From: an uncultured Nonlabens sp.
GTDB lineage: Bacteria; Bacteroidota; Bacteroidia; Flavobacteriales; Flavobacteriaceae
Assembly (NCBI GenBank): GCA_947491755.1
Contig: CANLKV010000002.1
Coordinates: 310,001 to 374,000, forward strand
DNA: 64,000 bases
Direction of reading: 5' to 3'
In this document: piece after piece, positions 45,058 through 53,850 of the stretch
Position numbering within the stretch: the stretch's first letter is position 1
Layout of the letters: each line of letters begins with the position of its first letter
Notes under the pieces: model-generated
What the model saw: the letters and a program-made list of their open reading frames with translations, nothing else
What the model was told of the DNA's origin: nothing
Database searches by the model: none
Position numbers and translations under genes: made by a program

Positions 45058-46293
45058 CTATTCCGCCGTTTCTAGAACAGGGCGCAGCTCTAATTCTACA
45101 TCGACTTGATTTTTAAGGATATCCTCCATCGTTTCTCGCTCCCTTATTACATGGGCCGTGCCATTATGCCATAACACCTCTGCAGGGCGATAGCGACTGT
45201 TATAGTTACTGGCCATAGAATAACAGTAGGCACCAGCGTTAGAAAAGGAAAGAATGTCCCCTTCTTTAATTTCTGCGATCTGGCGGTTATTAGCAAAGGT
45301 GTCTGTCTCACAAATGTAGCCTACCACACTGTAAAACCTTGATTTGCCTTCAGGGTTTGAAATATTCTTAATTCCGTGGTAGGAACCATACATCATGGGA
45401 CGTATCAAGTGATTAAAACCAGTATCCACGCCAGCAAAAACCGTACTGGTCGTTTGTTTGATCACATTGACTTTTGCAAGGAAATGACCCGCCTGGCTCA
45501 CTAAAAACTTGCCAGGTTCAAAAGCTAGAGCGATATCCTTGCCATAGGATTTGCAAAACTCATTAAAACGATCACTCAACTGGTCACCCAGCTCCTCAAT
45601 ATCTGTAGCGACATCACCCTCTTTATAAGCCACTTTAAAACCAGAGCCAAAATCAATAAACTCTAGATCTTTAAACTTGGCTGCCGTTTCAAATAATATT
45701 TCGGTGGCGTACAAAAAGACACCTATATCTAGAATATCGCTACCCGTGTGCATGTGCACACCATTTACAGTCATTCCTGTATTTTCAACAATGCGCAACA
45801 AGTGCGGTATTTGATGGATAGAGATACCAAATTTTGAATCAATATGTCCCACAGAAATATTAGCATTTCCACCCGCCATCACGTGCGGATTGATACGCAC
45901 ACAAACAGGTACATCAGGATGCTTAGTACCGAATTGCTCTAGGATACTCAAATTATCAATATTGATTTGGACGCCCATCTGTGCCACTTGCTCAATTTCT
46001 TCTAGAGAAACCCCATTAGGCGTATAAATGATCATCTTAGGATCTACGCCTGCAGCAAGACCCAGATGTACCTCCTGTAGACTCACGGTATCGAGTCCAG
46101 CGCCTAACTGTTTAAATAGCTTCAAGATAGATAGGTTGGACAATGCTTTTACTGCGTAGTGAATTCTTAGGTTTTTTGCCTTAGAAAAAGCATGAGTCAA
46201 ACGTTCATACTGCGAGACAATAGTCCCAGCATCATAGACATAGACAGGACTACCGTGTTCCTGTGCAATGTTTAATAAATCTTGTGCATTCAT
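45058..46293 (-). CDS. lysA: Diaminopimelate decarboxylase
   Basis: A 411-aa PLP enzyme making lysine from meso-diaminopimelate. IHYAVKALSNLSILK has the PLP Lys near 48. HIDSKFGISIHQI, GVHMHTGSDILD and EFIDFGSGFKVAY are fold-type III blocks. CETDTFANNR carries the catalytic Cys, and SFSNAGAYCYSMASNYNSR is at the end. Divergent from sucC across a 423-bp gap with a TATTTTTG box at 46325-46332. Confidence 0.95.
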   Translation of the reverse strand: MNAQDLLNIAQEHGSPVYVYDAGTIVSQYERLTHAFSKAKNLRIHYAVKALSNLSILKLFKQLGAGLDTVSLQEVHLGLAAGVDPKMIIYTPNGVSLEEIEQVAQMGVQINIDNLSILEQFGTKHPDVPVCVRINPHVMAGGNANISVGHIDSKFGISIHQIPHLLRIVENTGMTVNGVHMHTGSDILDIGVFLYATEILFETAAKFKDLEFIDFGSGFKVAYKEGDVATDIEELGDQLSDRFNEFCKSYGKDIALAFEPGKFLVSQAGHFLAKVNVIKQTTSTVFAGVDTGFNHLIRPMMYGSYHGIKNISNPEGKSRFYSVVGYICETDTFANNRQIAEIKEGDILSFSNAGAYCYSMASNYNSRYRPAEVLWHNGTAHVIRERETMEDILKNQVDVELELRPVLETAE

Positions 46294-46324
46294 TAGTTAT
46301 GCGATTAAATTTTGTTTAAGCATA

Positions 46325-46332
46325 CAAAAATA
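46325..46332 (-). promoter_or_regulatory. Putative -7 box (TATTTTTG) of lysA
   Basis: TATTTTTG on the minus strand fits TAnnTTTG and lies 31 bp before the lysA ATG. Confidence 0.45.
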
Positions 46333-46443
46333 ATAGGAGATCCCTTAAAAACGTAACTTAATGCAAGAAGATTGTAAATAAACTGCATCCCGTATTTATT
46401 CCGTTCTCAATTATTATTTCATTCTAATTCTATTTGTTATGTG

Positions 46444-46528
46444 GCGCTACCACAGGGGTCGGGCTCTACGCTACAATCTTTATTTGCTTTGCAAGCAAAT
46501 AAAGGATTTACACTACGATCCCTAGCGC
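46444..46528. repeat. 85-bp hairpin-forming intergenic element between lysA and sucC
   Basis: Outer arms GCGCTA (46444-46449) and TAGCGC (46523-46528) enclose a perfect central hairpin (TTTATTTGC at 46479-46487 and GCAAATAAA at 46495-46503). Between them are two related direct segments (CGCTACAATC and CACTACGATC), and the left arm contains GGGGTCGGGCT. I recall sequences with GGGTCGGGCT followed by CGCTACAATC scattered in intergenic DNA of other Bacteroidota, so it is probably a dispersed repeat. The rest of the 423-bp gap holds the two promoter boxes. Confidence 0.6.
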
Positions 46529-46678
46529 TATCTTTTCTCGACCTGTTTACTGTAAAATTTTAGGCCGTATGACCAGTTGAAGCTATCAAAAACAATCTAC
46601 AAGAGAACCTAGAGGATTGCGTAGTTATGCAATCGTTCGTTTTAGTCATAATTATTTCCGTTTAGCAGGTTGCTTTGT

Positions 46679-46686
46679 TATTTTTG
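46679..46686 (+). promoter_or_regulatory. Putative -7 box (TATTTTTG) of sucC
   Basis: TATTTTTG matches TAnnTTTG and lies 30 bp before the sucC ATG. A -33 TTG at standard distance is not clear. Confidence 0.42.
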
Positions 46687-46716
46687 CTAACGCATTAAAA
46701 CACATAAAAGACAACT

Positions 46717-47910
46717 ATGAATCTTCACGAATATCAAGGGAAAGAAATTTTGGCCAGTTACGGTGTTACCATTCAACGTGGTAAAGTAGCAACAACTGCA
46801 GACGAGGCAGTTCAAGCTGCCAAAGAATTGACAGAGGAAACTGGCACAGGATGGCACGTCATTAAAGCACAAGTGCACGCTGGTGGACGTGGTAAAGGTG
46901 GAGGTGTAAAGCTTGCTAAAAGTCTGGATGATGTCAAGAAGATAAGTGGTGAGATCATAGGAATGGATCTAGTTACCCCACAAACATCTGCAGAAGGTAA
47001 GCGTGTGCACCAGGTACTAGTTGCCGAGGATGTCTATGAACCTGGAGAGGTAGAGGTTGAAGAGTTTTACATGTCTGTATTACTAGACCGTGCTCAAGGT
47101 AAAAATATGATCATGTACTCCACAGAGGGAGGAATGGATATAGAAACTGTAGCAGAGGAGACTCCACACCTTATTTTTACAGAGGTAATCGATCCTGCAC
47201 ATGGATTACAAGGTTTTCAAGCACGTCGCATCGCATTCAACTTAGGATTAAGCGGCAAGGCATTTAAGGAGATGACAAAGTTTGTAGCAAAGCTCTATGA
47301 TGCCTATGTAGGATCAGATTCTGCATTGTTTGAAATCAATCCAGTACTTAAAGCTAGTGACGAGCGCATCATTGCGGTAGATTGTAAAATCACACTGGAT
47401 GAAAACGCCCTATTCCGTCATAAAGATCTGGAGGCTATGAGAGATACTCGAGAAGAAAACCCAATTGAGGTAGAAGCAAAAGCCGTGGGACTTAATTATG
47501 TCGATCTAGATGGTAATGTAGGCTGTATGGTTAACGGTGCTGGACTAGCTATGGCAACAATGGATCTTATCAAACAAGCGGGCGGCTCTCCTGCAAACTT
47601 CCTTGATGTAGGTGGAACAGCAGATGCAAAACGAGTGGAAGAAGCCTTTAAAATTATTTTGAAAGATAAAGGAGTAAAAGCAATACTTGTCAATATATTT
47701 GGTGGTATTGTACGTTGTGATCGCGTTGCACAAGGTATTGTTGATGCAAAGAAAAGCATGGGTGATGCGATGAATGTGCCGCTTATTGTACGTTTGCAAG
47801 GTACAAATGCAGAGATTGCAAAAGAGCTTATCGATAATAGCGGGATGGATGTACAAAGCGCTATTGAATTTCAAGAAGCAGCAGATAAAGTACAAGCCGT
47901 ACTTGCTTAA
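46717..47910 (+). CDS. sucC: Succinyl-CoA ligase (ADP-forming) beta subunit
   Basis: A 397-aa TCA-cycle enzyme subunit. MNLHEYQGKEILASYGV opens the ATP-grasp domain. VIKAQVHAGGRGKGGGVKLAKS is the nucleotide-binding loop, and GYVDLDGNVGCMVNGAGLAMATMDLIKQAGGSPANFLDVGG with ILVNIFGGIVRCDRVAQGIV are the signatures of the CoA ligase domain. It partners with SucD, encoded 14 kb away (61788) rather than adjacent. Followed by a terminator. Confidence 0.97.
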   Translation: MNLHEYQGKEILASYGVTIQRGKVATTADEAVQAAKELTEETGTGWHVIKAQVHAGGRGKGGGVKLAKSLDDVKKISGEIIGMDLVTPQTSAEGKRVHQVLVAEDVYEPGEVEVEEFYMSVLLDRAQGKNMIMYSTEGGMDIETVAEETPHLIFTEVIDPAHGLQGFQARRIAFNLGLSGKAFKEMTKFVAKLYDAYVGSDSALFEINPVLKASDERIIAVDCKITLDENALFRHKDLEAMRDTREENPIEVEAKAVGLNYVDLDGNVGCMVNGAGLAMATMDLIKQAGGSPANFLDVGGTADAKRVEEAFKIILKDKGVKAILVNIFGGIVRCDRVAQGIVDAKKSMGDAMNVPLIVRLQGTNAEIAKELIDNSGMDVQSAIEFQEAADKVQAVLA

Positions 47911-47934
47911 ACACTAAGATTTATTATTGAGACC

Positions 47935-47964
47935 AAAACCACGCTACAAAGCGTGGTTTTTTAT
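47935..47964 (+). terminator. Rho-independent terminator after sucC
   Basis: Perfect 11-bp stem AAAACCACGCT (47935-47945) with AGCGTGGTTTT (47950-47960), loop ACAA, then T run. It lies 24 bp after the stop. Confidence 0.92.
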
Positions 47965-48190
47965 TTATTATCAATTACTAAGGCTACCAGTGTACCTCAA
48001 TCTGTGGTTGCCATGGATAGACAATTGCTTTCTTTTAGGTCTATTCCTATTAAAGATAAATAATTTGTCATCAATAGATAGCTCCACAGTTTCATTCCCA
48101 TGAGCTTTAATTTTTCTTAAGATTAATAAGTTGGAGTTATAACGCTGGGTATGTAAGCAGGCTGGTAATAGAGTATTTTATAGGATAAAC
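47965..48190. other. Unannotated part of the sucC-acidic protein gap
   Basis: About 226 bp of AT-rich sequence between the two terminators. I see no gene, promoter box or repeat. Confidence 0.4.
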
Positions 48191-48221
48191 AAAACAGCCA
48201 CTGCATCGCAGTGGCTGTTTT
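48191..48221 (-). terminator. Rho-independent terminator after the acidic protein gene
   Basis: Perfect 14-bp stem (48191-48204 with 48208-48221, loop ATC) flanked by A/T-rich tracts, about 20 bp past the stop of the minus-strand acidic protein gene. Confidence 0.9.
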
Positions 48222-48241
48222 AAATACAATTATTGTAGTAA

Positions 48242-48568
48242 TTAATCTTCTTCCTCGTCAGACTCCTCGTCTGCAATATCATCTGCCTGAGCATTAGGAT
48301 CCATCTCTGGTAAAGCATCTGGGTCACTCATTTCATGCTCGTCATAATCGTCAACATCAAATGCCTCCATCTGCATCTCTAATTTTTGAGAGATTTTCAC
48401 CAGGTATTTTACATCGGTCGTTTTTACCTCTACCGCGTGAATGGTTTCATTTTTGTGATTCTTAAAGCTGATTACATCATCATCGCCATAGCCGTCTGGA
48501 TAACGATCTACTAAAAGTTGCAGCACGTCTGGTGTTAATTTTTTATAGTCTACAATGACATTTCTCAT
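48242..48568 (-). CDS. Conserved small acidic protein of unknown function
   Basis: A 108-aa protein. The first about 65 residues fold plausibly (NVIVDYKKLTPDVLQLLVDRYPDGYGDDDVISFKNHKNETIHAVEVKTTDVKYLVKIS). The tail is very acidic (DDYDEHEMSDPDALPEMDPN and a run of Glu/Asp). I recall a Bacteroidota family sometimes labelled DNA primase, but no primase motif is present, so I do not use that name. It lies between sucC and aroB on the minus strand. Function unknown. Confidence 0.65.
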   Translation of the reverse strand: MRNVIVDYKKLTPDVLQLLVDRYPDGYGDDDVISFKNHKNETIHAVEVKTTDVKYLVKISQKLEMQMEAFDVDDYDEHEMSDPDALPEMDPNAQADDIADEESDEEED

Positions 48569-48643
48569 GAGAAAAAATGGGTTTCAATTTTTAGGGAAAA
48601 TATAAAAATATTAGTGTTTCAACAATTTATTTAAGGATCAATT

Positions 48644-49714
48644 CTATTGTAAATATAATTTAAAACCATCCGTGATTTCTTCTATATCTACCACACAATC
48701 AGTTTTATAATTTCCTATACTAGGCAACAGTACAAAGCGCACCTCTCCATTGACGTTCTTTTTATCATGCGACATGAGTCCTATTATAGCTTCTACATCA
48801 TCATTACTAAATGAAAGTGATAGGTTTAACGATTGATAGAACTTATTAATTTGTTTAAAATCTTCATCTGTTAATCCAGTATGGAGTTTACTCAAATAAG
48901 ATTCTACAATTATTCCAGCCGCGACAGCTTCTCCATGTAACAATTCCGCATGATTATCGCTAGACATACAATAGGATTCTATGGCATGTCCCACCGTATG
49001 GCCATAATTCAATGATTTGCGAGCGCCTCTTTCAAAGGGATCACTCAACACAACGTCGTTTTTAATAATAATGGATTGATATATAAGTGACTCAAAAGCA
49101 GAATTATCAAAGTCAAATTGTAAGTCAATCATGTTTTCCCAGTAGATGCGATCAGCAATCAATCCATGCTTAAACATCTCGATACTGCCATTGCGCAATT
49201 GCTGTTGCGGCAGGGTTTGTAAAAACGCTGGATCTACCAGAGTCATAACAGGAGGGTGGATAACTCCTATCTGGTTTTTAAGATGCCCTAGATCGACACC
49301 ATTTTTACCACCCACAGCAGCATCTACCATGGCGAGTAAGCTGGTAGGAACATGTATAAAGTCAATCCCTCTTTTAATTGTACTGGCTACAAACCCTCCT
49401 AGATCTGTTACCACACCACCACCTAGACTTATAAATAAACTGTTGCGATCACAGCCCAATTCTATTAAAGCGCTCCACACGCCTGTGCAAGTATCGATGT
49501 TTTTATGCTCTTCACCCGCATCAATTTCTATGATTTCAATCTCTGCATGTGTTTCAATGCGAGAGATAAACCGAGCATAACAATGCTCCATAGTGTTTTC
49601 ATCTACAAGAACAAAAATTATACTGGGTTGTTTTTCCGCGATATACGTGTTAATTTGGGTGTAACATTCTTCACCAAAATGTATCTTATATGAATCATTT
49701 ATTATAGAGGTCAT
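48644..49714 (-). CDS. aroB: 3-dehydroquinate synthase
   Basis: A 356-aa NAD- and metal-dependent enzyme of the shikimate pathway. I start at the ATG at 49712-49714. The longer in-frame start at 49810 would include the palindrome 49785-49800 (LSRK frame) and is unlikely. FISLGGGVVTDLGGFVASTIKRGIDFIHVPTSLLAMVDAAVGGKNGVDLGHLKNQIG is the NAD-binding core. KSLNYGHTVGHAIES and a C-terminal helical domain with His ligands (MLHGEAVAAGI region) complete it. Divergent from the proline dehydrogenase gene. Confidence 0.94.
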   Translation of the reverse strand: MTSIINDSYKIHFGEECYTQINTYIAEKQPSIIFVLVDENTMEHCYARFISRIETHAEIEIIEIDAGEEHKNIDTCTGVWSALIELGCDRNSLFISLGGGVVTDLGGFVASTIKRGIDFIHVPTSLLAMVDAAVGGKNGVDLGHLKNQIGVIHPPVMTLVDPAFLQTLPQQQLRNGSIEMFKHGLIADRIYWENMIDLQFDFDNSAFESLIYQSIIIKNDVVLSDPFERGARKSLNYGHTVGHAIESYCMSSDNHAELLHGEAVAAGIIVESYLSKLHTGLTDEDFKQINKFYQSLNLSLSFSNDDVEAIIGLMSHDKKNVNGEVRFVLLPSIGNYKTDCVVDIEEITDGFKLYLQ

Positions 49715-49784
49715 GGGCATCGTTGTAATGGGTTCCCTATTATATTTACCGGCCGTTAAGGGGTTGTTTTGATAGTGGTAATTT

Positions 49785-49800
49785 CGCTTTCGCGAAAGCG
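49785..49800. repeat. Dispersed 16-bp palindrome, perfect copy between aroB and proline dehydrogenase
   Basis: CGCTTTCGCGAAAGCG with symmetry extended to 49783-49802. It lies in the divergent gap, about 71 bp from aroB and 92 bp from the proline dehydrogenase start. Confidence 0.9.
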
Positions 49801-49879
49801 AACTTACCATACCCTTAAACGTTTATTAAATAAGGTTCAAAAGTACCAACTCTATCATTAACGAGCTGTATTTGACTTT

Positions 49880-49887
49880 TATATTTG
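49880..49887 (+). promoter_or_regulatory. Putative -7 box (TATATTTG), possible leaderless start of proline dehydrogenase
   Basis: TATATTTG ends 4 bp before the ATG. If the transcript starts at the usual distance, the message has little or no leader. Confidence 0.45.
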
Positions 49888-49891
49888 CGAC

Positions 49892-51061
49892 ATGGATAGA
49901 CATTTTTTTGAAGATACAGAGACTGCGTTTGCATTGAAATCAAATGCCGAATTGAAAAAGTCTCGTTTTATTTTTTCTACAATGGGACGGCAGTGGCTTG
50001 TCGATTTAGGCTCAAAGGCTACTATGCTGGGTCTCAAATTAGGCCTACCTATCAAAGGACTTATTAAAAATACCATTTTCAATCAGTTTTGTGGTGGTAC
50101 TACAGAGGATGAATGCATGCCACTGGTGGATAAAATGTATGCCAAGGGCGTTAGTTCCATACTAGATTATTCTGTAGAAGGAAAGTCTAATGAGGCCGAT
50201 TTTGATAATGTAGTAGGTAAGAAACTTACCTTAATTCATGCAGCTGCGCTTAATGAAGCCTTGCCCTTTGAGGTAGTAAAACCTACCGGTATAGGTAGGT
50301 TTTATATTTGGCAAAAACTATCTGAAGGAAAAGAACTTACTGAACCAGAACAACTGGAGTGGGAACGCATTGTAAATAGGGTGGACCTATTATGCAAAAC
50401 GGCCGTTGATAGTGATGTAGCACTTTTATTTGACGGTGAAGAAACCTGGATGCAAGACGCTGCTGATGCTTTAATACGTGACATGATGTTACAGTACAAT
50501 AAGGAGAAGGTATATATCTATAACACAGTCCAGTGTTATCGTACAGATCGACTGCAGTATATACAAAATCTTTATAAGGACGCTGTAGAAAACAACTTTC
50601 TTGTGGGTGCAAAGATTGTACGCGGTGCCTATATGGAAAAAGAACGAGAACGAGCAAAACAGTATAATTATCCATCGCCTATTTGCATTGATAAAGCTGC
50701 CACAGACAATATGTTTAATAGCGTCATGAATTTTATTCTAGACCATCTAGAGGTCATTAAACTATGTATAGGCACCCATAATGAAGAGAGTACGCTGGAG
50801 GCGATGCGTATTCTAGATAAAAAGGGAATAGCCCCTGGAACGGAAGATGTGTGGTTTGGACAGTTGTATGGTATGAGTGATAATCTAACATTTAATCTAT
50901 CCAGCAAAAATTATAATGTTTTCAAGATTTTGCCCTTTGGCCCTATAAATGACGTCATGCCTTATTTAATACGTAGAGCACAGGAAAACACCTCGGTAGC
51001 TGGACAAGCTGGGCGAGAACTCACCTTAATTAATAAAGAATTGAAAAGAAGAGGACTTTAA
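49892..51061 (+). CDS. putA-like PRODH: Proline dehydrogenase
   Basis: A 389-aa flavoenzyme oxidising proline to pyrroline-5-carboxylate (monofunctional; no aldehyde dehydrogenase domain). ILDYSVEGKSNEADFD, LLFDGEETWMQDAADALIRDMM, VYIYNTVQCYRTDRLQYI, GAKIVRGAYMEKERERAKQYN, CIGTHNEESTLEAM and FGQLYGMSDNLTFNL are PRODH barrel motifs. Cytoplasmic or membrane-peripheral, passing electrons to the quinone pool in related enzymes. Its 3' end overlaps the convergent DUF4258-like gene by 4 bp. Confidence 0.93.
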   Translation: MDRHFFEDTETAFALKSNAELKKSRFIFSTMGRQWLVDLGSKATMLGLKLGLPIKGLIKNTIFNQFCGGTTEDECMPLVDKMYAKGVSSILDYSVEGKSNEADFDNVVGKKLTLIHAAALNEALPFEVVKPTGIGRFYIWQKLSEGKELTEPEQLEWERIVNRVDLLCKTAVDSDVALLFDGEETWMQDAADALIRDMMLQYNKEKVYIYNTVQCYRTDRLQYIQNLYKDAVENNFLVGAKIVRGAYMEKERERAKQYNYPSPICIDKAATDNMFNSVMNFILDHLEVIKLCIGTHNEESTLEAMRILDKKGIAPGTEDVWFGQLYGMSDNLTFNLSSKNYNVFKILPFGPINDVMPYLIRRAQENTSVAGQAGRELTLINKELKRRGL

Positions 51062-51435
51062 TCCTCTATTACCATTTTCTCAACGCGCACAAATCGGTCA
51101 CAATTGCTTACGATAAGAGCTGTTTTGGCAAGTTCCTGGCGACCATTTATATAATACTGGTTGCACGGTATGGTGTCTGTGTTCGATTTAGAAAAATCTA
51201 CATCACCATATTTTAAGATCAGTTGAACGCTTAGGGTGTCAAGTTTGCGTTGCTTGAGTAATTCACGTATCTCTGGTGAGAAGCGCACTGAGTTCTTTCT
51301 CGTTATATCTGCAATCACACGATCCTCTGGAAACCAGTTGCATTGAGCACGTTTACCAGTTAAAAAAAAGATTAGAAAAACAAGGCCTATAGAAAAACCG
51401 CCCATATAGTAACCCAGGCGTTTCATGAAATTCAT
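51058..51435 (-). CDS. DUF4258-like small membrane-anchored protein
   Basis: A 125-aa protein with one N-terminal membrane helix (YYMGGFSIGLVFLIFFLTG) followed by a soluble domain with conserved Cys residues (RAQCNWFPEDRVIADI ... CNQYYING ... NCDRFVRVE). It resembles the Bacteroidota family I know as DUF4258-containing, recalled from memory. It sits between the proline dehydrogenase and alanine dehydrogenase genes. Function unknown. Confidence 0.62.
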   Translation of the reverse strand: MNFMKRLGYYMGGFSIGLVFLIFFLTGKRAQCNWFPEDRVIADITRKNSVRFSPEIRELLKQRKLDTLSVQLILKYGDVDFSKSNTDTIPCNQYYINGRQELAKTALIVSNCDRFVRVEKMVIED

Positions 51436-51444
51436 AAATCGAAT

Positions 51445-52644
51445 TTAAAATATAAGCAAATTTACGTCGCTACAGGGTAAATCATACCACTCACCAACAG
51501 ATTTATTTGTGTTGATACCGTGATACATATAAATGCCTTTTTTCAATCCTTTATCCATACGTATAGAATGCTCGATCCCGCCATCATCTGCGATATTAAG
51601 AATATAGGGTGTGAAAATATTGCTGAGCGATATCGATGCTGTCTTAGAATATCGAGACGGCAGGTTAGGAACGCAGTAATGGGTAACGCCGTATTTCACA
51701 AAAGTTGGGTTTTCATGTGTGGTTAATTCACTGGTTTCAAAACATCCACCCATATCGATACTCACATCAATAATTACTGCGCCATGCTTCATATTTTCTA
51801 CCATGGTTTGAGAGACTACAACAGGTGCCCGGTTTTTACCAGCCAATGCTGCGATAACAACATCACAACGTCTTAAAGCCTTTGATAAATATTTAGGCTG
51901 TAGCGTGCTGGTAAATATGGTTTGACTTACATTGTTTTTTACTTTCCTCAAATTTGAGATGGAGTTGTCAAAAACCTTTACGTTAGCTCCCAGACCTAGT
52001 GCGGTTCTGATGGCAAACTCTCCTACAATACCAGCTCCCATAATCACGACCTCGACAGGAGGAACTCCCGTAATATTACCGAATAGCTGACCTGTACGAT
52101 TATTGCCACTACTTAAAAGCTCGCTGGCAATAAGGATGGAGGCTACACCAGAAATTTCGCTTAGAGCCGTGGTGGCCACACAATTACCTTCGTCATCTTC
52201 AATGAATTCAAAAGCCAGTGCAGTAATTTTTTTTGCGGCTAGTTTTTCAAAATAAACCTTGTCACGGGTTTTGAGCTGCAATGCACTAATTAAAACAGTC
52301 TGCGGTTTAATAAGCTCAATTTCTTCTAGTGACGGTGGTGCCACTTTAAGAATGGTAGGACAGGAAAATACCTTCTTGGTATCCGCAGTTAATTCTGCTC
52401 CAGCATCTAGATATTCTTTATCAGGAAAGCTACTGCCCAGGCCAGCACCTTTTTCAACGATAATGCGATGACCGTTAGAGGTCAATGCTGCAACGGCATC
52501 TGGAGTTAAACAGATACGTTTTTCAACCTGTTGATCTTCCTTAGGAATACCTATAAAAAGATCTTGTTTTGATCTTTGTATTTCCAACCGCTCTTCTTGC
52601 GGTATCAATTGGTCTTTCGTGAATGGGCTGAGAATGTGACTCAT
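51445..52644 (-). CDS. ald: Alanine dehydrogenase
   Basis: A 399-aa enzyme of the AlaDH/PNT family, interconverting alanine with pyruvate and ammonia using NAD. FIGIPKEDQQVEKRICLTPDAVAALTSNGHRIIVEKGAGLGSSFPDKEYLDAGAEL is the N-terminal substrate domain (with extra residues before it). VEVVIMGAGIVGEFAIRTALGLGANVKVFDNS is the NAD-binding Rossmann motif, and VIIDVSIDMGGCFET follows. The neighbourhood (membrane protein, tsaE, porX upstream on the same strand) is one I recall as common in Flavobacteriia. Confidence 0.93.
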   Translation of the reverse strand: MSHILSPFTKDQLIPQEERLEIQRSKQDLFIGIPKEDQQVEKRICLTPDAVAALTSNGHRIIVEKGAGLGSSFPDKEYLDAGAELTADTKKVFSCPTILKVAPPSLEEIELIKPQTVLISALQLKTRDKVYFEKLAAKKITALAFEFIEDDEGNCVATTALSEISGVASILIASELLSSGNNRTGQLFGNITGVPPVEVVIMGAGIVGEFAIRTALGLGANVKVFDNSISNLRKVKNNVSQTIFTSTLQPKYLSKALRRCDVVIAALAGKNRAPVVVSQTMVENMKHGAVIIDVSIDMGGCFETSELTTHENPTFVKYGVTHYCVPNLPSRYSKTASISLSNIFTPYILNIADDGGIEHSIRMDKGLKKGIYMYHGINTNKSVGEWYDLPCSDVNLLIF

Positions 52645-52673
52645 TGTTAGTGTATAGAGCCTCTAAATTACTA

Positions 52674-53165
52674 TTACCTAAAGAATTTATCGCTAGGTTT
52701 TTTTACATAATTCTCAATTTCTGAAATATCGATGCCGTGGACCTTGTCAAAGACTTTAGTTCTAGCCAGGTAAGTGAGAGATAAAGAAGCTACTACTACT
52801 GGTACTATGTAAGCTAATTCATCTCCTTGATCCATGAATTTGATATCGTCGTTGATAGAGCTATATAATTGGAATCCATACATAGCCATAGGTATAAGAA
52901 TACAGTGGTACCACCAATGTTTGCATGTTAAAAACCAGATCACCATCAGGTAGAACGGGATAAATTTTGCCATTATAGTCCAGATACTTACCTGAGAGTT
53001 TTCATAATAACCTGAACTATATGTAAAAAAAAAGTTGTCCCATATCTTTTCAGGAGGGACAACTTCATAAGTATAAAAAAAGTATGGTGTAGTGGCCAGA
53101 GTGACCGCTACAATACTACCCACGAGAAGGTATTTTGATCCACGCTTTATCAATTGTTTTTCCAT
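52674..53165 (-). CDS. Conserved four-helix membrane protein near ald
   Basis: A 163-aa protein with about four hydrophobic segments (YLLVGSIVAVTLATTPYFFY, IMAKFIPFYLMVIWFLTC, HCILIPMAMYGFQLY and ELAYIVPVVVASLSLTYLA). I do not recognise the family. It starts inside the small secreted-peptide gene (50-bp overlap in another frame) and ends 29 bp before ald on the same strand. Inner membrane, function unknown. Confidence 0.68.
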   Translation of the reverse strand: MEKQLIKRGSKYLLVGSIVAVTLATTPYFFYTYEVVPPEKIWDNFFFTYSSGYYENSQVSIWTIMAKFIPFYLMVIWFLTCKHWWYHCILIPMAMYGFQLYSSINDDIKFMDQGDELAYIVPVVVASLSLTYLARTKVFDKVHGIDISEIENYVKKPSDKFFR

Positions 53166-53262
53166 CAGTATCTTGTGGAGCGAATGATGTCGCCGCTGTT
53201 GCAGCTAAAGATACTGCAAAAAGAGAAACTAGTGCAATTGCTTTGAGTGATTTGTTGTTCAT
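53116..53262 (-). CDS. Candidate 48-aa secreted peptide (short ORF)
   Basis: This ORF begins at the ATG with complement at 53260-53262 and ends at TAG 53116-53118. The product starts MNNKSLKAIALVSLFAVSLAA, a good signal peptide, and its mature end is only about 25 residues (FAPQDTDGKTIDKAWIKIPSRG). It overlaps the start of the downstream membrane-protein gene in a different frame, which suggests translational coupling. It is read directly from sequence; expression and function are unknown. Confidence 0.5.
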   Translation of the reverse strand: MNNKSLKAIALVSLFAVSLAATAATSFAPQDTDGKTIDKAWIKIPSRG

Positions 53263-53439
53263 GATAATTGAGTTTAAGTTTAAATAAATGGTTTAAGTAA
53301 ATAAGTAAGATAAAACTAGCGTTATGATCATTTTTTTTTCTCTTTACTATCGACTAGTAGTTTAAATAACTAAAAAACCGTTTAAGAACTTAAAAACACA
53401 TGTCAAACCTTCTTATCAATTAACATAAAGCAAATTACT

Positions 53440-53850
53440 TTATCGATAAACGACATCACTTACTCGGATTTCTCTCTCGGCCTCCGAAACTGTTAAAATA
53501 TCAATAGTCTGGTAATCAGTTGCTAAAGGTAAAATCATTGCAGGCCATTCAATTAGCTTAAGTGCATTAATGTCTAAATATTCTTCAACGCCTATATCGT
53601 GTATTTCATCGATTGATCGAACGCGATAGAGATCAAAATGAAATATCCTTTGGTCTCTGCCCTGATATTCATTGACAATATTAAATGTGGGAGAACTTAC
53701 CGTATCTATCACACCTAGCGATGTGCAAAGTGCCTTGATCAATGTAGTTTTACCAGAACCCATAGGAGCATCAAAAAAGAGAGTATCGCTTTTTTTCCGT
53801 TCTAAAATATAGGTAACTGCATCGTTGATCTTGTCTAGAGTATATATCAT
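53440..53850 (-). CDS. tsaE: tRNA threonylcarbamoyladenosine biosynthesis ATPase TsaE
   Basis: A 136-aa cytoplasmic P-loop protein. FFDAPMGSGKTTLIKALCTSLG is the Walker A region, followed by VSSPTFNIVNEYQGRDQRIFHFDLYRVRSIDEIHDIGVEEYLD, the conserved T-F-x-I and H-F-D-L-Y-R-(L/V) segments of TsaE. It works with TsaB and TsaD to make t6A37 in tRNAs. Overlaps porX by 4 bp (ATGA). Confidence 0.93.
   Translation of the reverse strand: MIYTLDKINDAVTYILERKKSDTLFFDAPMGSGKTTLIKALCTSLGVIDTVSSPTFNIVNEYQGRDQRIFHFDLYRVRSIDEIHDIGVEEYLDINALKLIEWPAMILPLATDYQTIDILTVSEAEREIRVSDVVYR

Noticed and set aside
46294..46716. A small RNA or tRNA in the lysA-sucC gap
   Set aside because: The hairpin element shows no tRNA cloverleaf or known RNA family pattern, so I list it only as a repeat.
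49715..49810. Longer aroB from 49810
   Set aside because: The extra residues include the palindrome and do not resemble AroB, which begins near the chosen ATG.
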